In this document: piece by piece, positions 52,896 through 61,402 of the stretch
How positions within the stretch are numbered: position 1 is the first letter of the stretch
Layout of the letters: each line of letters begins with the position of its first letter
NCBI RefSeq assembly: GCF_019218635.1
Contig: NZ_JAHUZB010000002.1
Coordinates: 372,001-436,000, forward strand
DNA: 64,000 bases
DNA from: Enterococcus alishanensis
GTDB taxonomy: Bacteria; Bacillota; Bacilli; Lactobacillales; Enterococcaceae
Direction of reading: 5' to 3'
Position numbers and translations under genes: made by a program
The notes under the pieces: generated by a model
What the model saw: the letters and a program-made list of their open reading frames with translations, nothing else
Database searches by the model: none
What the model was told of the DNA's origin: nothing

Positions 52896-52910
52896 ATTTA
52901 TCTGAAAATT
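52896..52910. promoter_or_regulatory. Candidate CodY box upstream of ilvE
   Basis: ATTTATCTGAAAATT matches AATTTTCWGAAAATT at 13 of 15 positions. It lies about 30 bp upstream of the ilvE -35; ilvE is a classical CodY target. Confidence 0.5.
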
Positions 52911-52939
52911 TCAAATATTTCTAAAAATACCATGACATT

Positions 52940-52969
52940 TTGATGTGAAAATGGTAGACTTTCTATAAA
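52940..52969 (+). promoter_or_regulatory. Promoter of ilvE
   Basis: TTGATG (52940-52945), 18 bp, TATAAA (52964-52969). Confidence 0.55.
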
Positions 52970-52987
52970 TTAAAAGGAGATGGTAAA

Positions 52988-54004
52988 ATGGTGGATATCA
53001 AATGGGAAGAATTAGGCTTTAGTTACATTAAAACTCCTTATCGCTATATTTCATATTGGAAAGATGGCGCCTGGGACGAAGGAAAATTAACTGAAGATAA
53101 TATGATTCATATTAATGAAGGTTCAACAGCTTTACATTATGGTCAAGAAGCTTTTGAAGGGTTGAAGGCATACCGTACAAAAGAAGGCGGAATTAATTTA
53201 TTTAGACCAGAACAAAATGCGAAACGATTAAATAGAAGTGCTGAAAGAATGATGATGCCGGAAGTTCCTCAAGATAAATTTATTGATGCATTGAAGGAAG
53301 TTGTTTTAGCTAATGAAGAATACGTGCCACCATATGGAACTGGAGCGACTTTATATTTACGTCCATTTCTGATTGGTGTTGGACCAAATATTGGTGTGAA
53401 CCCTGCGCCGGAATATATTTTCAGTATTTTCTGTATGCCAGTAGGACCTTATTTTAAAGGTGGAATGGCGCCAACTAATTTTATCGTTTCTGAATACGAT
53501 CGAGCGGCTCCCCATGGTACTGGTGCAGCAAAAGTGGGTGGGAATTACGCTTCAAGTTTATTGCCAGGGCAAGAAGCACATGATCGTAATTTTTCTGATT
53601 GTATCTATTTAGATCCTGCTACTCATACTAAAATCGAAGAAGTTGGTTCTGCAAACTTTTTTGCAATTAGCAAAGACAATCAATTTGTTACCCCAACTTC
53701 ACCGTCTATTTTACCAAGTATTACCAAATATTCTTTACTGCAATTAGCAGAAGAACGTTTTGGTATGGAAGCAGTTGAAGGGGACGTCTACATCGACAAA
53801 CTAGATGATTATGTTGAAGCGGGCGCATGTGGGACAGCAGCGGTAATTTCACCAATTGCAGGAATCCAAAATGGAGACAACTTCCATGTTTTTTACAGCG
53901 AAACAGAGGTCGGACCGGTAACTAAAAAACTTTATGATGAACTTGTAGGAATCCAATATGGAGACGTAGAAGCTCCGGCAGGCTGGATTGAAAAAGTAAA
54001 ATAA
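52988..54004 (+). CDS. ilvE: Branched-chain amino acid aminotransferase
   Basis: A 338-residue PLP enzyme (class IV fold, bacterial type II BCAT) that interconverts Leu, Ile and Val with their 2-keto acids using 2-oxoglutarate/glutamate. The PLP lysine is Lys182 in GTGAAKVGGNYASSL. HYGQEAFEGLKAYR and the late GTAAVISPIAGI are conserved. Start ATG at 52988 follows AAAAGGAGATGGTAAA. No other ilv or leu genes are nearby, so in this organism it may serve amino acid breakdown or balance. A CodY-like box lies upstream. Confidence 0.95.
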   Translation: MVDIKWEELGFSYIKTPYRYISYWKDGAWDEGKLTEDNMIHINEGSTALHYGQEAFEGLKAYRTKEGGINLFRPEQNAKRLNRSAERMMMPEVPQDKFIDALKEVVLANEEYVPPYGTGATLYLRPFLIGVGPNIGVNPAPEYIFSIFCMPVGPYFKGGMAPTNFIVSEYDRAAPHGTGAAKVGGNYASSLLPGQEAHDRNFSDCIYLDPATHTKIEEVGSANFFAISKDNQFVTPTSPSILPSITKYSLLQLAEERFGMEAVEGDVYIDKLDDYVEAGACGTAAVISPIAGIQNGDNFHVFYSETEVGPVTKKLYDELVGIQYGDVEAPAGWIEKVK

Positions 54005-54010
54005 TTTTTT

Positions 54011-54039
54011 ATACTCAGGAATTTCCTGAGTATTTTTTT
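54011..54039 (+). terminator. Terminator of ilvE
   Basis: A 10-bp stem (ATACTCAGGA 54011-54020 with TCCTGAGTAT 54024-54033) is followed by T7. Confidence 0.87.
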
Positions 54040-54051
54040 ATTTAAAAATTT

Positions 54052-54060
54052 TGATATACT
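54052..54060 (+). promoter_or_regulatory. Extended -10 of the lipoprotein gene
   Basis: TGATATACT with TATACT at 54055-54060, directly after the ilvE terminator. Confidence 0.5.
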
Positions 54061-54080
54061 TTAAAAAAGGAGGGAAATAT

Positions 54081-54521
54081 GTGAAGAAGAGAAAAATACT
54101 GCTTGCCTTAATATTTACTCTTACACTATTTTTAGGAGCTTGTTCTACTAAAAATGATGAGCAGGTTGATGAATCTGTCGATTTAGAAACTCAAGAAATG
54201 ATGGATGATGTAACGCAAGGTGATGGTACAGGGACTGGTGATTTTAAACTATTGACTGAATCAGTTAATCCAGATGAAAATCAGTTAACCTTTGAAGCAA
54301 CAGGGATTGATGAAAATCAAGTGACTTTTGTGTATGTAGCGAATCAACTAATTCTATCTGAAAAATTAAAAAATGGAGAGCCTTATAATTTAGATATTAC
54401 AAATATCGCAGAGGCCCATTCAACAGATTATTCGCCTAAAATTCAATTTGTTCAATTTGAAGACAATGAAGAAGGAAATACGCCAACATTATTTAGACAA
54501 CTTAGATATGAAGTAAAATAA
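54081..54521 (+). CDS. Putative lipoprotein, 146 aa
   Basis: The GTG at 54081 follows AAAAAGGAGGGAAATAT and is preferred to a start 10 codons upstream that overlaps the -10 element. The signal peptide (KKRKILLALIFTLTLFLGAC) ends in a lipobox with Cys21 as lipidation site. An acidic linker (about 22-50) precedes a small domain that looks beta-rich (about 55-146; NQLTFEATGIDENQVTFVYVANQ). I do not recognise the domain; it may be an extracytoplasmic beta-sandwich. The gene is monocistronic, and nothing in the context indicates its role. Confidence 0.75.
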   Translation: MKKRKILLALIFTLTLFLGACSTKNDEQVDESVDLETQEMMDDVTQGDGTGTGDFKLLTESVNPDENQLTFEATGIDENQVTFVYVANQLILSEKLKNGEPYNLDITNIAEAHSTDYSPKIQFVQFEDNEEGNTPTLFRQLRYEVK

Positions 54522-54522
54522 G

Positions 54523-54560
54523 AAAAGGACTATGACAATTTTTGTCATAGTCCTTTAGTA
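54523..54560. terminator. Bidirectional terminator between the lipoprotein gene and fabI
   Basis: A perfect 14-bp stem (54524-54537 with 54543-54556; arm AAAGGACTATGACA). The minus strand has the better T tail. Confidence 0.82.
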
Positions 54561-54584
54561 ATTGCTAAAATATAATAGTTCAAA

Positions 54585-55340
54585 TTAACTTAAATGAACA
54601 CCTTTATCTACATAAATAATATCACCAATAATACCAGTTGCAAGTGGACTTAAAAGAAAAGCACAAGTGTTACCGACTTCTTCGATTGTTACACTAACTT
54701 TGTCCGGTGTTCGTTCTTCAGATAGGTTCAATAAACTTTGATAATCCTTTACCCCAGTTACTGCCAATGTTTTAATCGCACCAGCTGAGATGGCATTTAC
54801 CCGAATATTCTTAGGCGCCATTTCAGTCGCTAAATAGCGAACTTCAGCCTCTAATGCAGCTTTTGCAATACCCATCATGTTGTAATTTGGAATAGAGCGC
54901 TCAGAGCCCATATAGGTCATAGTGACAATACTTCCGCCCTCAGTCATCAAAGGTGCTGCATATTTTGATACCGCCAATAAAGAGTAGGCTGAAACATCTT
55001 GCGCCAAAGCAAAACCTTCACGACTAATATCAGTTACATCTCCAGATAATTCTTCTTTATTAGCAAAAGCAATTGAATGCAGTAATCCGTCAATTGTTCC
55101 TACAGTTTCTTTGATTTGATTAAATGCTTTTTCGATATTTTCATCAGCAGAGACATCTAGTTCTACCATAATCGCTTCTTCGCCAACTAATTTGACAAGA
55201 TTTTTTTTCATACGATCATTTTGATAAGTATAAATGACTTGGCCGCCTAAATCAGAAATGGCTTTGGCACATCCCCAAGCAATACTTTTTTTGTTAGCAA
55301 CGCCAGTCACAACGATTTTTTTTTCAGATAAAATTGACAT
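54585..55340 (-). CDS. fabI: Enoyl-[acyl-carrier-protein] reductase (NADH)
   Basis: A 251-residue SDR-fold enzyme that catalyses the last reduction of each fatty acid elongation cycle. The ATG at 55340 is chosen because AGGAG lies 11 bp upstream; the GTG four codons earlier touches the ribosome binding site. The N-terminal VVTGVANKKSIAWGCAKA binds NADH. The catalytic pair is in YNMMGIAKAAL (Tyr-x6-Lys, typical of FabI), and the Ile-rich DIIYVDKGVHL closes the chain. It is divergent from fabZ, with FabT-like operators between them, as in enterococcal fabI-fabN type loci. A target of triclosan-like inhibitors by family. Confidence 0.95.
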   Translation of the reverse strand: MSILSEKKIVVTGVANKKSIAWGCAKAISDLGGQVIYTYQNDRMKKNLVKLVGEEAIMVELDVSADENIEKAFNQIKETVGTIDGLLHSIAFANKEELSGDVTDISREGFALAQDVSAYSLLAVSKYAAPLMTEGGSIVTMTYMGSERSIPNYNMMGIAKAALEAEVRYLATEMAPKNIRVNAISAGAIKTLAVTGVKDYQSLLNLSEERTPDKVSVTIEEVGNTCAFLLSPLATGIIGDIIYVDKGVHLS

Positions 55341-55382
55341 TCTTTGGCACACTCCTAAATAATATAAAATAAGTATGAGCCT

Positions 55383-55411
55383 ATTATGTTTTAAAATGCT
55401 TTGATTGTCAA
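55383..55411 (-). promoter_or_regulatory. Promoter of fabI
   Basis: On the minus strand: TTGACA (55406-55411), 17 bp, CATAAT (55383-55388). The -35 is embedded in the FabT-like palindrome. Confidence 0.7.
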
Positions 55412-55412
55412 A
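55400..55412. promoter_or_regulatory. FabT-like operator, fabI side
   Basis: TTTGATTGTCAAA, a 13-bp palindrome with one mismatch, covers the fabI -35 element. FabT (MarR family) binds such sites in streptococci and enterococci. Confidence 0.7.
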
Positions 55413-55465
55413 CTATTTTTTTATTTATTTTTTGGAGGCTTGATAAACTTGAAATAGTATGATAG

Positions 55466-55478
55466 TTTGATAATCAAA
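55466..55478. promoter_or_regulatory. FabT-like operator, fabZ side
   Basis: TTTGATAATCAAA is a perfect 13-bp palindrome, 21 bp before the fabZ start codon. Confidence 0.75.
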
Positions 55479-55499
55479 TAAATAAATTGAGGTGCAAAA

Positions 55500-55946
55500 A
55501 TGAACAAATTGATGAACGTTGAAGAGATTATGGCGGCGATTCCAAATCGTTTTCCCATTTATTATTTAGATGCAGTAACTGAATTTGAAGATGAAAAACA
55601 TATCACTGCTAAGAAGAATTTAACGATGAATGAAGATTTTTTTCAAGGTTATTTTCCGGACCAACCAATTATGCCCGGCACATTGATTGTAGAAGCTTTG
55701 GCTCAAGCAGGTTCTTTACTAATATTAGAATCTAAAGCATTTAAAGGGAAAACAGCCTATATCGGTGGGATTAATAAAGCAGTTTTTCATGAATTCGTTC
55801 GGCCAGGCGACACTTTATTCTTAAATTTTGATATTCAAAAGATTAAAGGACCTGTTGGCACTGCTAAAGCTTGGGCAACAGTTGAAGAAAAAATAGTTAC
55901 TGAATGTGAATTTACGTTTATCGTTGGAGATAAAGAACAAAAATAA
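55500..55946 (+). CDS. 3-hydroxyacyl-ACP dehydratase FabZ/FabN family, atypical active site
   Basis: A 148-residue hot-dog-fold protein of the FabZ family, which dehydrates 3-hydroxyacyl-ACP in fatty acid synthesis; the FabN branch also isomerises to unsaturated chains. The alignment is clear: IPNRFPIYYLDAV, FFQGYFPDQPIMPGTLIVEALAQAG and ECEFTFIVG. The family's catalytic His (GHFP) is replaced by Tyr51 (codon TAT at 55650-55652), while the partner Glu65 is kept. This could change or abolish dehydration, or be a sequencing error (CAT to TAT). Start ATG follows TTGAGGTGCAAAA. It is divergent from fabI. Confidence 0.88.
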   Translation: MNKLMNVEEIMAAIPNRFPIYYLDAVTEFEDEKHITAKKNLTMNEDFFQGYFPDQPIMPGTLIVEALAQAGSLLILESKAFKGKTAYIGGINKAVFHEFVRPGDTLFLNFDIQKIKGPVGTAKAWATVEEKIVTECEFTFIVGDKEQK

Positions 55947-55955
55947 GACCGTTGC

Positions 55956-55989
55956 AAAACTTCGTAAATACTATTACGAAGTTTTTTTA
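55956..55989 (+). terminator. Terminator of the fabZ-like gene
   Basis: A 12-bp stem (AAAACTTCGTAA 55956-55967 with TTACGAAGTTTT 55974-55985) with a T tail. Confidence 0.87.
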
Positions 55990-56034
55990 TATCTTAAGAA
56001 CTTATAAAGCAAAAGTTAAATTTGCTATCGAAAG

Positions 56035-56070
56035 ATAGAAAAAGCCAAGATCAACAAATGATCTTGACTT
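56035..56070 (-). terminator. Terminator of the cyclophilin gene
   Basis: A stem AGTCAAGATCA with TGATCTTGGCT (one G-U pair) on the minus strand, followed by T5. Confidence 0.85.
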
Positions 56071-56075
56071 AATAA

Positions 56076-56894
56076 TTAATTTGATGAAGTAGTAGTTGTT
56101 TCGGAATTTTCCGTTGCTTCAGTTGAATTGCTAGAATCCGTTGCTTTACTATCACTAGGTTCTTGTAAAATACTAATTGTATCGATGGTTACCGGATTAG
56201 TTGGTTTTGAGTTTTCGCCACCAGTATTAGTTGTAACTTCTGCTGCGGCAATTTTATCAACGACATCCATACCTTCAGTCACTTGACCAAAAACAGTATA
56301 TTCACCGTCTAAGTTTGGTGCACCACCATTTTGATAAGCTTCAATAATCCTTTCAGGATAATATTGAATAGCTAAACCGTCAGAAACATTTTTATTGTTC
56401 TGAACGATAAAGAATTGGCTACCATTACTACTGCGAGATTGGGAACGGGCCATCGCAAGAGCACCACGGATATTATAAAGCTGATCAGAATTTTCAGTTT
56501 TAAATCCTTCACCCCAGATACTTTCACCGCCAGTGCCATCTCCACTAGGATCGCCACCCTGAATCATAAAATCTTCAACGACACGATGGAAAGTGGTGCC
56601 ATTATAATAGCCATCCTTTGCATGAGTAACAAAATTTTCAACAGCTTTTGGTGCTTGTTTAGGAAATAGTTTCATCTGAATGGTTCCTTCAGAAGTATCC
56701 ATTTGAACTAAATATTCATCGGCTGCTACACCTTCATCTAATTGAGGTAAATCGACTTTGCTTAGATCTACACTCGATTCAGTTGTTTTTGCTGAACTTT
56801 CTGAAGTTTCTGTTTCATTATTGCTATTGCAAGCTGTTAGAATCAGAGCAGAACAGGCTAAAGCTGCACCAATCATAAATTTTTTGAGTTGCAT
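56076..56894 (-). CDS. Cyclophilin-type peptidyl-prolyl isomerase lipoprotein
   Basis: A 272-residue surface-anchored foldase. The signal peptide ends in LTAC with Cys22 as lipidation site. A Ser/Thr/Glu linker covers about 23-50, and the cyclophilin domain covers about 60-240. Active-site segments are FHRVVEDFMIQGGDPSGDGTGG (catalytic Arg) and MARSQSRSSNGSQFFIV. A Ser/Thr-rich low-complexity tail follows (about 245-272). Probable role: folding of exported proteins at the membrane-wall interface. The start at 56894 follows GAAAGGAGCTTTTT. The gene is monocistronic. Confidence 0.93.
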   Translation of the reverse strand: MQLKKFMIGAALACSALILTACNSNNETETSESSAKTTESSVDLSKVDLPQLDEGVAADEYLVQMDTSEGTIQMKLFPKQAPKAVENFVTHAKDGYYNGTTFHRVVEDFMIQGGDPSGDGTGGESIWGEGFKTENSDQLYNIRGALAMARSQSRSSNGSQFFIVQNNKNVSDGLAIQYYPERIIEAYQNGGAPNLDGEYTVFGQVTEGMDVVDKIAAAEVTTNTGGENSKPTNPVTIDTISILQEPSDSKATDSSNSTEATENSETTTTSSN

Positions 56895-56964
56895 AAAAAG
56901 CTCCTTTCACATTTTCTCTATTTTATGATAACAAAAAAAACACAAAGTAGATATGAAAAAAATG

Positions 56965-56996
56965 TGAAAAAAAAGAAGAGATCGAAATCTCCTCTT
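56965..56996 (-). terminator. Terminator of gap
   Basis: A 10-bp stem (56973-56982 with 56987-56996) closing a UUCG tetraloop on the minus strand, followed by a T8 run. Confidence 0.88.
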
Positions 56997-57006
56997 AAAT
57001 CTAATC

Positions 57007-58017
57007 TTAAAGGTTAGCAAATTTTTCTAACAAACGAATCATTTGGCAAGTGAAGCCATATTCATTGTCATACCAAGCAACTGTTTTAACTAATTGAACG
57101 TCGCCGGCAGTTGTAACTTCTGTTTGAGTTGGGTCAAAGATTGAACCAAAAGTTGTACCAATAACATCAGTTGAAACGATTTCGCGATCGTCATAACCAA
57201 ATGATGGATTATCAACGGTATGTTTTTTGATTGCTTCGTTAACTTCATCAGCAGTTACTTTAGATTTTAATACAGTTACTAATTCAGTTAATGAACCATC
57301 AACAACCGGTACACGTTGTGCATGTCCTTGTAATTTACCATTCAATTCTGGGATAACTAAGCCAATTGCTTTAGCAGCACCAGTTGAATGAGGAATAGTA
57401 TTGTCAGCAGCTGAACGTGCAGCACGTAAGTTGCCACCACGGACAGGTCCGTCTAATAACATTTGAGTAGAAGTGTAAGCATGAACAGTCGTCATAGTTC
57501 CAACTTCAACACCAAATTCATTATTTAAGAAATAAGCCATAGGAGCTAAACAGTTAGTTGTACAAGAACCAGCTGAAATAATTTTATCGTCAGAAGTTAA
57601 TGTATCATCATTAACATTATAAACGATTGTTTTCATTGCGCCAGCAGGAGCTGAAATAACAACACGTTTTGCACCAGCATCAATATGTGCTTGTGCTTTT
57701 TCTTCAGAAGTGTAGAAACCAGTACATTCTAAAACGATATCAACGCCATTTTCTTTTACCCAAGGGATTTTGCTAGCATCAGGTTCAGCGTAAATGCGTG
57801 TTTTTTCTCCGTCAACTACGATTGAATCTTCAGTTGCGCTAACATTTCCAGGATAAGTGCCATGAGTTGAATCAAATTGTAATAATTGAGCCAACATTGT
57901 AGGGCTTGTTAAGTCATTGATTGCTACTACTTCGATATCATCTGATACTTCTTTGATACGACGGAAAGCTAAACGACCAATACGTCCAAATCCATTAATA
58001 CCTACTTTTACTGTCAT
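57007..58017 (-). CDS. gap: Glyceraldehyde-3-phosphate dehydrogenase
   Basis: A 336-residue glycolytic enzyme that oxidises glyceraldehyde 3-phosphate with NAD+ and phosphate. The ATG at 58017 is chosen; a TTG two codons earlier is possible after the same AAGGAGGAAC. The NAD-binding [15 protein letters not shown] is at the N-terminus. The catalytic cysteine is in [15 protein letters not shown], and the activating histidine is in the [10 protein letters not shown] region. Acidic NDLTSP after the second strand indicates NAD preference. It is not followed by pgk or tpi, so it is transcribed alone from a strong promoter. Confidence 0.97.
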   Translation of the reverse strand: MTVKVGINGFGRIGRLAFRRIKEVSDDIEVVAINDLTSPTMLAQLLQFDSTHGTYPGNVSATEDSIVVDGEKTRIYAEPDASKIPWVKENGVDIVLECTGFYTSEEKAQAHIDAGAKRVVISAPAGAMKTIVYNVNDDTLTSDDKIISAGSCTTNCLAPMAYFLNNEFGVEVGTMTTVHAYTSTQMLLDGPVRGGNLRAARSAADNTIPHSTGAAKAIGLVIPELNGKLQGHAQRVPVVDGSLTELVTVLKSKVTADEVNEAIKKHTVDNPSFGYDDREIVSTDVIGTTFGSIFDPTQTEVTTAGDVQLVKTVAWYDNEYGFTCQMIRLLEKFANL

Positions 58018-58075
58018 AACCAAAAGTTCCTCCTTTATATAGAAAAAGCAATCACGTGCTCTTTCTTATGAGGTT

Positions 58076-58104
58076 ATTTTGCGACGAATCCTTTTTTTTG
58101 TCAA
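58076..58104 (-). promoter_or_regulatory. Promoter of gap
   Basis: On the minus strand: TTGACA (58099-58104), 17 bp, CAAAAT (58076-58081). Confidence 0.65.
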
Positions 58105-58279
58105 AACAAAACACCTATCAGAATTATTTTTCTGTAACTAATTGAAAATTTTATAATTATTTCCTTAATAATGAGAATTGTATAGAAGATGTTCACTTAA
58201 ACATGGACTTTTCTTGATAATCTAGCTAAAATGTAAAAGATGTAGATAGTTTGGCTTTAGTAGATAGGAGAATATAATT

Positions 58280-59593
58280 ATGTCAATGTTTTTAGATCAA
58301 GTAACAATCGATGTCAAAGCTGGAAAAGGCGGAGACGGAATGGTTGCTTTTCGTAGAGAAAAATACGTTCCAGATGGTGGACCTGCTGGTGGCGATGGCG
58401 GACATGGCGGAGCGGTTATTTTAAAAGTTGATGAAGGCTTACGTACTTTAATGGATTTTCGGTACAATCGTCATTTCAAAGCAACACCGGGAGAAAAGGG
58501 AATGAGTAAAGGGATGCATGGTCGCGGTTCGGAAGACACCTATGTTAGTGTCCCACCAGGTACAACTGTAAGAGATGCTGAAACAGGCGTTTTAATTGGT
58601 GATTTAATAGAAGACGGACAAGAATTGGTAGTAGCAAAAGGTGGACGTGGCGGACGTGGAAATACCCGTTTTGCTTCTCCAAGAAATCCAGCACCAGAAT
58701 TAGCTGAAAACGGTGAACCAGGACAAGAGCGTAAAATTGAATTGGAATTAAAAGTATTAGCTGATGTTGGTTTAGTAGGATTTCCATCAGTTGGTAAATC
58801 AACTATTTTATCTGTTATTTCTGCTGCCCGACCAAAAATTGGTGCTTATCATTTCACTACTTTAGTGCCTAATTTAGGCATGGTAACCACTAGTGATCAC
58901 CGCAGTTTCGTTGCTGCAGATTTACCAGGTTTAATTGAAGGAGCTTCACAAGGTGTAGGTCTAGGTACGCAATTTTTACGTCATATTGAACGTACGCGGG
59001 TTATTTTACATGTTATCGACATGAGTGGTTCAGAAGGCCGTGACCCATACGAAGATTATTTGGCAATTAATCATGAATTGTCTAGCCATAATTTACGTTT
59101 GCTAGAACGTCCACAAATTATTGTAGCCAATAAGATGGATATGCCAGATTCAGAAGAAAATTTAAAAACCTTCAAAGAAAAATTACAAGCAGAAAAAGAA
59201 GATGAATTTGCTGATGATATCCCGGTTTTTGCAATTTCTGCCTTCACTAAACAAGGATTGGAAAATTTGTTAAACGCTACTGCTGATTTATTAGAAGTGA
59301 CACCCGAATTTCCATTATATGAGGATGAAATTGAAGAAGATGTGGTTAATTATGGTTATGAATCAGATGAACCAGCCTTCACAATTACTCGTGAACCAGA
59401 TGCAACTTGGGTATTAGGCGGCGATAAGCTGGAAAAATTATTCAAGATGACCAACTTTGATCATGATGAAACAGTGATGCGTTTTGCCCGTCAACTACGT
59501 TCAATGGGCGTTGATGAAGCTTTGAGAAAACGCGGTGCCAAAGATGGCGATATTGTCAGAATTAACAATTACGAATTCGAATTTGTAGACTAA
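58280..59593 (+). CDS. obg: Obg/CgtA GTPase
   Basis: A 437-residue essential GTPase that acts in 50S ribosome assembly and stress control. The glycine-rich Obg fold covers about 1-158 ([32 protein letters not shown]). The G domain covers about 159-330, with G1 [10 protein letters not shown]3 DLPGLIEGA and G4 NKMD. The C-terminal OCT domain (about 350-430) carries [29 protein letters not shown]. Start ATG follows TAGGAGAATATAATT. A terminator begins soon after the stop, next to a LacI-family remnant on the other strand. Confidence 0.97.
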   Translation: MSMFLDQVTIDVKAGKGGDGMVAFRREKYVPDGGPAGGDGGHGGAVILKVDEGLRTLMDFRYNRHFKATPGEKGMSKGMHGRGSEDTYVSVPPGTTVRDAETGVLIGDLIEDGQELVVAKGGRGGRGNTRFASPRNPAPELAENGEPGQERKIELELKVLADVGLVGFPSVGKSTILSVISAARPKIGAYHFTTLVPNLGMVTTSDHRSFVAADLPGLIEGASQGVGLGTQFLRHIERTRVILHVIDMSGSEGRDPYEDYLAINHELSSHNLRLLERPQIIVANKMDMPDSEENLKTFKEKLQAEKEDEFADDIPVFAISAFTKQGLENLLNATADLLEVTPEFPLYEDEIEEDVVNYGYESDEPAFTITREPDATWVLGGDKLEKLFKMTNFDHDETVMRFARQLRSMGVDEALRKRGAKDGDIVRINNYEFEFVD

Positions 59594-59597
59594 AAAA

Positions 59598-59830
59598 TAC
59601 GAAGAGAGCATCTGGTTAATTAAATCAGTTGCTTTTTTTTTATAATTATCATTTGAAATTTCCCCCTTTAAAACTTCACAAGCTTGAAAACCTAAATCAT
59701 AAGCAGGTCGTGGCATAGCCGTTAACTGTGGGGTAGTCATCATTGATAAATTGATATTATCAAAAGCAATAATGCTAAGATCTTCAGAATTTTTATTTCA
59801 AAAAGGCCTTTTAAGTATTCATTTTCTACA
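59598..59830 (-). pseudogene. Remnant of a LacI-family regulator (C-terminal part)
   Basis: On the minus strand the segment from 59830 reads VENEYLKGLFEIKI, then after a one-base shift (near 59791) EDLSIIAFDNINLSMMTTPQ and LTAMPRPAYDLGFQACEVLKGEISNDNY. This is the end of a periplasmic-binding-fold LacI/GalR effector domain, where the usual text is IPEDLSIIGFDN and P-LTTV-xP-Y-LG. The shift fits loss of one C in the Pro codon. The DNA-binding half is missing, and the frame runs through a 9-A tract into the obg terminator without its proper stop. It is not functional. Confidence 0.75.
59607..59641 (+). terminator. Probable terminator of obg
   Basis: A short imperfect stem (AGCATCTG 59607-59614 with CAGTTGCT 59626-59633, one mismatch) followed by T8-9. 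Confidence 0.6.
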
Positions 59831-59873
59831 ATAATTGATACACTTAGACAAAAGCATAAAGGATGTGTTTTAT

Positions 59874-60407
59874 ATGGAAAAACGAGTAATTATTATGAAT
59901 TTTGAAATTTCGTCACAAGCGTATGAAGCTTTTTCAAAAGTGAAAAAAATGCATATGAGTAGAGAAGTTAAAGGTGATCAAATGGCTGTTATTCGTCATA
60001 GTGAAGATGGACAACACCAATTTGAGATCGAAGACTTTTTAGATTTTACTGGTAATAATAAGAGTGCCACTGGTGGTTTAATTGGGATGCTAGTTGGTAT
60101 TTTAGGTGGGCCAATCGGCATTTTGTTAGGTTGGTTTACTGGAAGTGTAATCGGTGGCACACAAGATGTTAAAGAAGTTCGTAATGCACAAGGCGTATTT
60201 TCATTCTTAATCGATAAAGTTTCTGAAGGTTCAACAGCGCTATTGCTAATTGCTGATGAAGATGACAATCGTCCTTTAAATCAATTAATTATGAATGAAT
60301 TAGGCGGAGAAATTACGCGTTTAGACTATGATGATGTTGAAGAAGACATTAAAAAAGCCCAAGATATGGCGAAAGAAAAAGAAAATCATTCAAACCTAGA
60401 AAAATAA
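59874..60407 (+). CDS. DUF1269-family protein
   Basis: A 177-residue protein. The start at 59874 follows AAAGGATGTG; a frame from 59835 has no ribosome binding site. The central glycine-rich hydrophobic hairpin GGLIGMLVGILGGPIGILLGWFTGSVIGG (about 67-95) inserts in or packs against the membrane. FSFLIDKVSEGSTALLLIADE follows. This is the DUF1269 layout (EFEIEDFLDFTGN at the front is also typical). Function is unknown. The C-terminus is charged (DDVEEDIKKAQDMAKEKE). It lies between obg and rnz and has no partner gene. Confidence 0.82.
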   Translation: MEKRVIIMNFEISSQAYEAFSKVKKMHMSREVKGDQMAVIRHSEDGQHQFEIEDFLDFTGNNKSATGGLIGMLVGILGGPIGILLGWFTGSVIGGTQDVKEVRNAQGVFSFLIDKVSEGSTALLLIADEDDNRPLNQLIMNELGGEITRLDYDDVEEDIKKAQDMAKEKENHSNLEK

Positions 60408-60409
60408 GT

Positions 60410-60438
60410 TTGCACTGGCTGACAAAGTCTTCTAAAAT
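60410..60438 (+). promoter_or_regulatory. Promoter of rnz
   Basis: TTGCAC (60410-60415), 17 bp, TAAAAT (60433-60438). Confidence 0.6.
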
Positions 60439-60468
60439 GGTGTTATTTGATAGAAAGACAGGAATAAG

Positions 60469-61395
60469 ATGGAACTTGAATTTTTAGGAACAGGTGCTGG
60501 TGTTCCAGCAAAGCATCGAAATGTTAGTGCACTAGCATTAAAATTATTAGAAGAACGGAATGCAGTCTGGCTTTTTGATTGTGGTGAAGGGACGCAGATG
60601 CAAATTTTACGGACCAATTTAAAACCGCGAAAAATTGAAAAAATATTTATTACTCATCTGCATGGTGACCATATTTTTGGTTTACCTGGTTTATTAAGTA
60701 GTCGTTCTTTTCAAGGCGGTGATGAACCGCTTGAGATCTATGGTCCTAAGGGATTAGAAACTTTTGTCCGGACGAGCTTACAAATTTCAAAGACAAAGCT
60801 TTCTTATCAGCTGAAATTTTTTGAGATTGCAGAAGGAATTGTTTTCCAAGATAAGCAATTTACCGTTTCTTGCGCGAAATTAGACCACGGGATTGAAAGC
60901 TTTGGCTACCGAATTGTCGAATCAGATCATGAAGGTACACTTCAAGTAGAAAAACTAGCTGCTTTAAATATTCCAGCCGGACCTTTGTACGGGAAACTAA
61001 AAGCAGGTAAAGAAGTCACTTTACCTGATGGTCGAGTTTTGAACGGCCAAGAGTTTGTTGGTGAAAAGAAAAAAGGTCGTGTTATAACTATTTTTGGTGA
61101 TACCCGTGTGACAAAACAGTCAGTTGAACTAGCAAAAGATAGTGATGTTATGGTTCATGAATCCACTTTTAAAAAAGATGAGAGTCAGATGGCCAGGGCG
61201 TATTTCCACTCTACAACGAAACAAGCCGCTGAAATTGCTCAAGCAGCGAATGTGAAATTATTGATTCTTACTCATATTTCAGCACGCTATTTGGCAAAAG
61301 ATGCTCAAGAACTAGTGGCAGAAGCACGAGAATATTTTCCAAATACAAAAATAGCGAAAGATTTTGATTTGTATAATTTACCGTTGAAGGAGTGA
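60469..61395 (+). CDS. rnz: Ribonuclease Z
   Basis: A 308-residue zinc-dependent endonuclease that trims the 3' trailer of tRNA precursors lacking an encoded CCA. It has the metallo-beta-lactamase fold. Zinc ligands are in [16 protein letters not shown], with further ligands in FGDTR and LTHISARY. The flexible exosite arm is about 155-205 ([23 protein letters not shown]). [12 protein letters not shown] is a family mark. Start ATG follows ACAGGAATAAG. It heads the rnz-SDR-lapA unit leading to recJ, an order common in related genera. Confidence 0.96.
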   Translation: MELEFLGTGAGVPAKHRNVSALALKLLEERNAVWLFDCGEGTQMQILRTNLKPRKIEKIFITHLHGDHIFGLPGLLSSRSFQGGDEPLEIYGPKGLETFVRTSLQISKTKLSYQLKFFEIAEGIVFQDKQFTVSCAKLDHGIESFGYRIVESDHEGTLQVEKLAALNIPAGPLYGKLKAGKEVTLPDGRVLNGQEFVGEKKKGRVITIFGDTRVTKQSVELAKDSDVMVHESTFKKDESQMARAYFHSTTKQAAEIAQAANVKLLILTHISARYLAKDAQELVAEAREYFPNTKIAKDFDLYNLPLKE

Positions 61396-61402
61396 AATTG
61401 GA

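Noticed and set aside
59501-59743. 80-codon minus-strand frame as an intact small gene
   Set aside because: Its N-terminal half is the end of a LacI-family effector domain and its C-terminal half is antisense obg; better explained as a pseudogene remnant.
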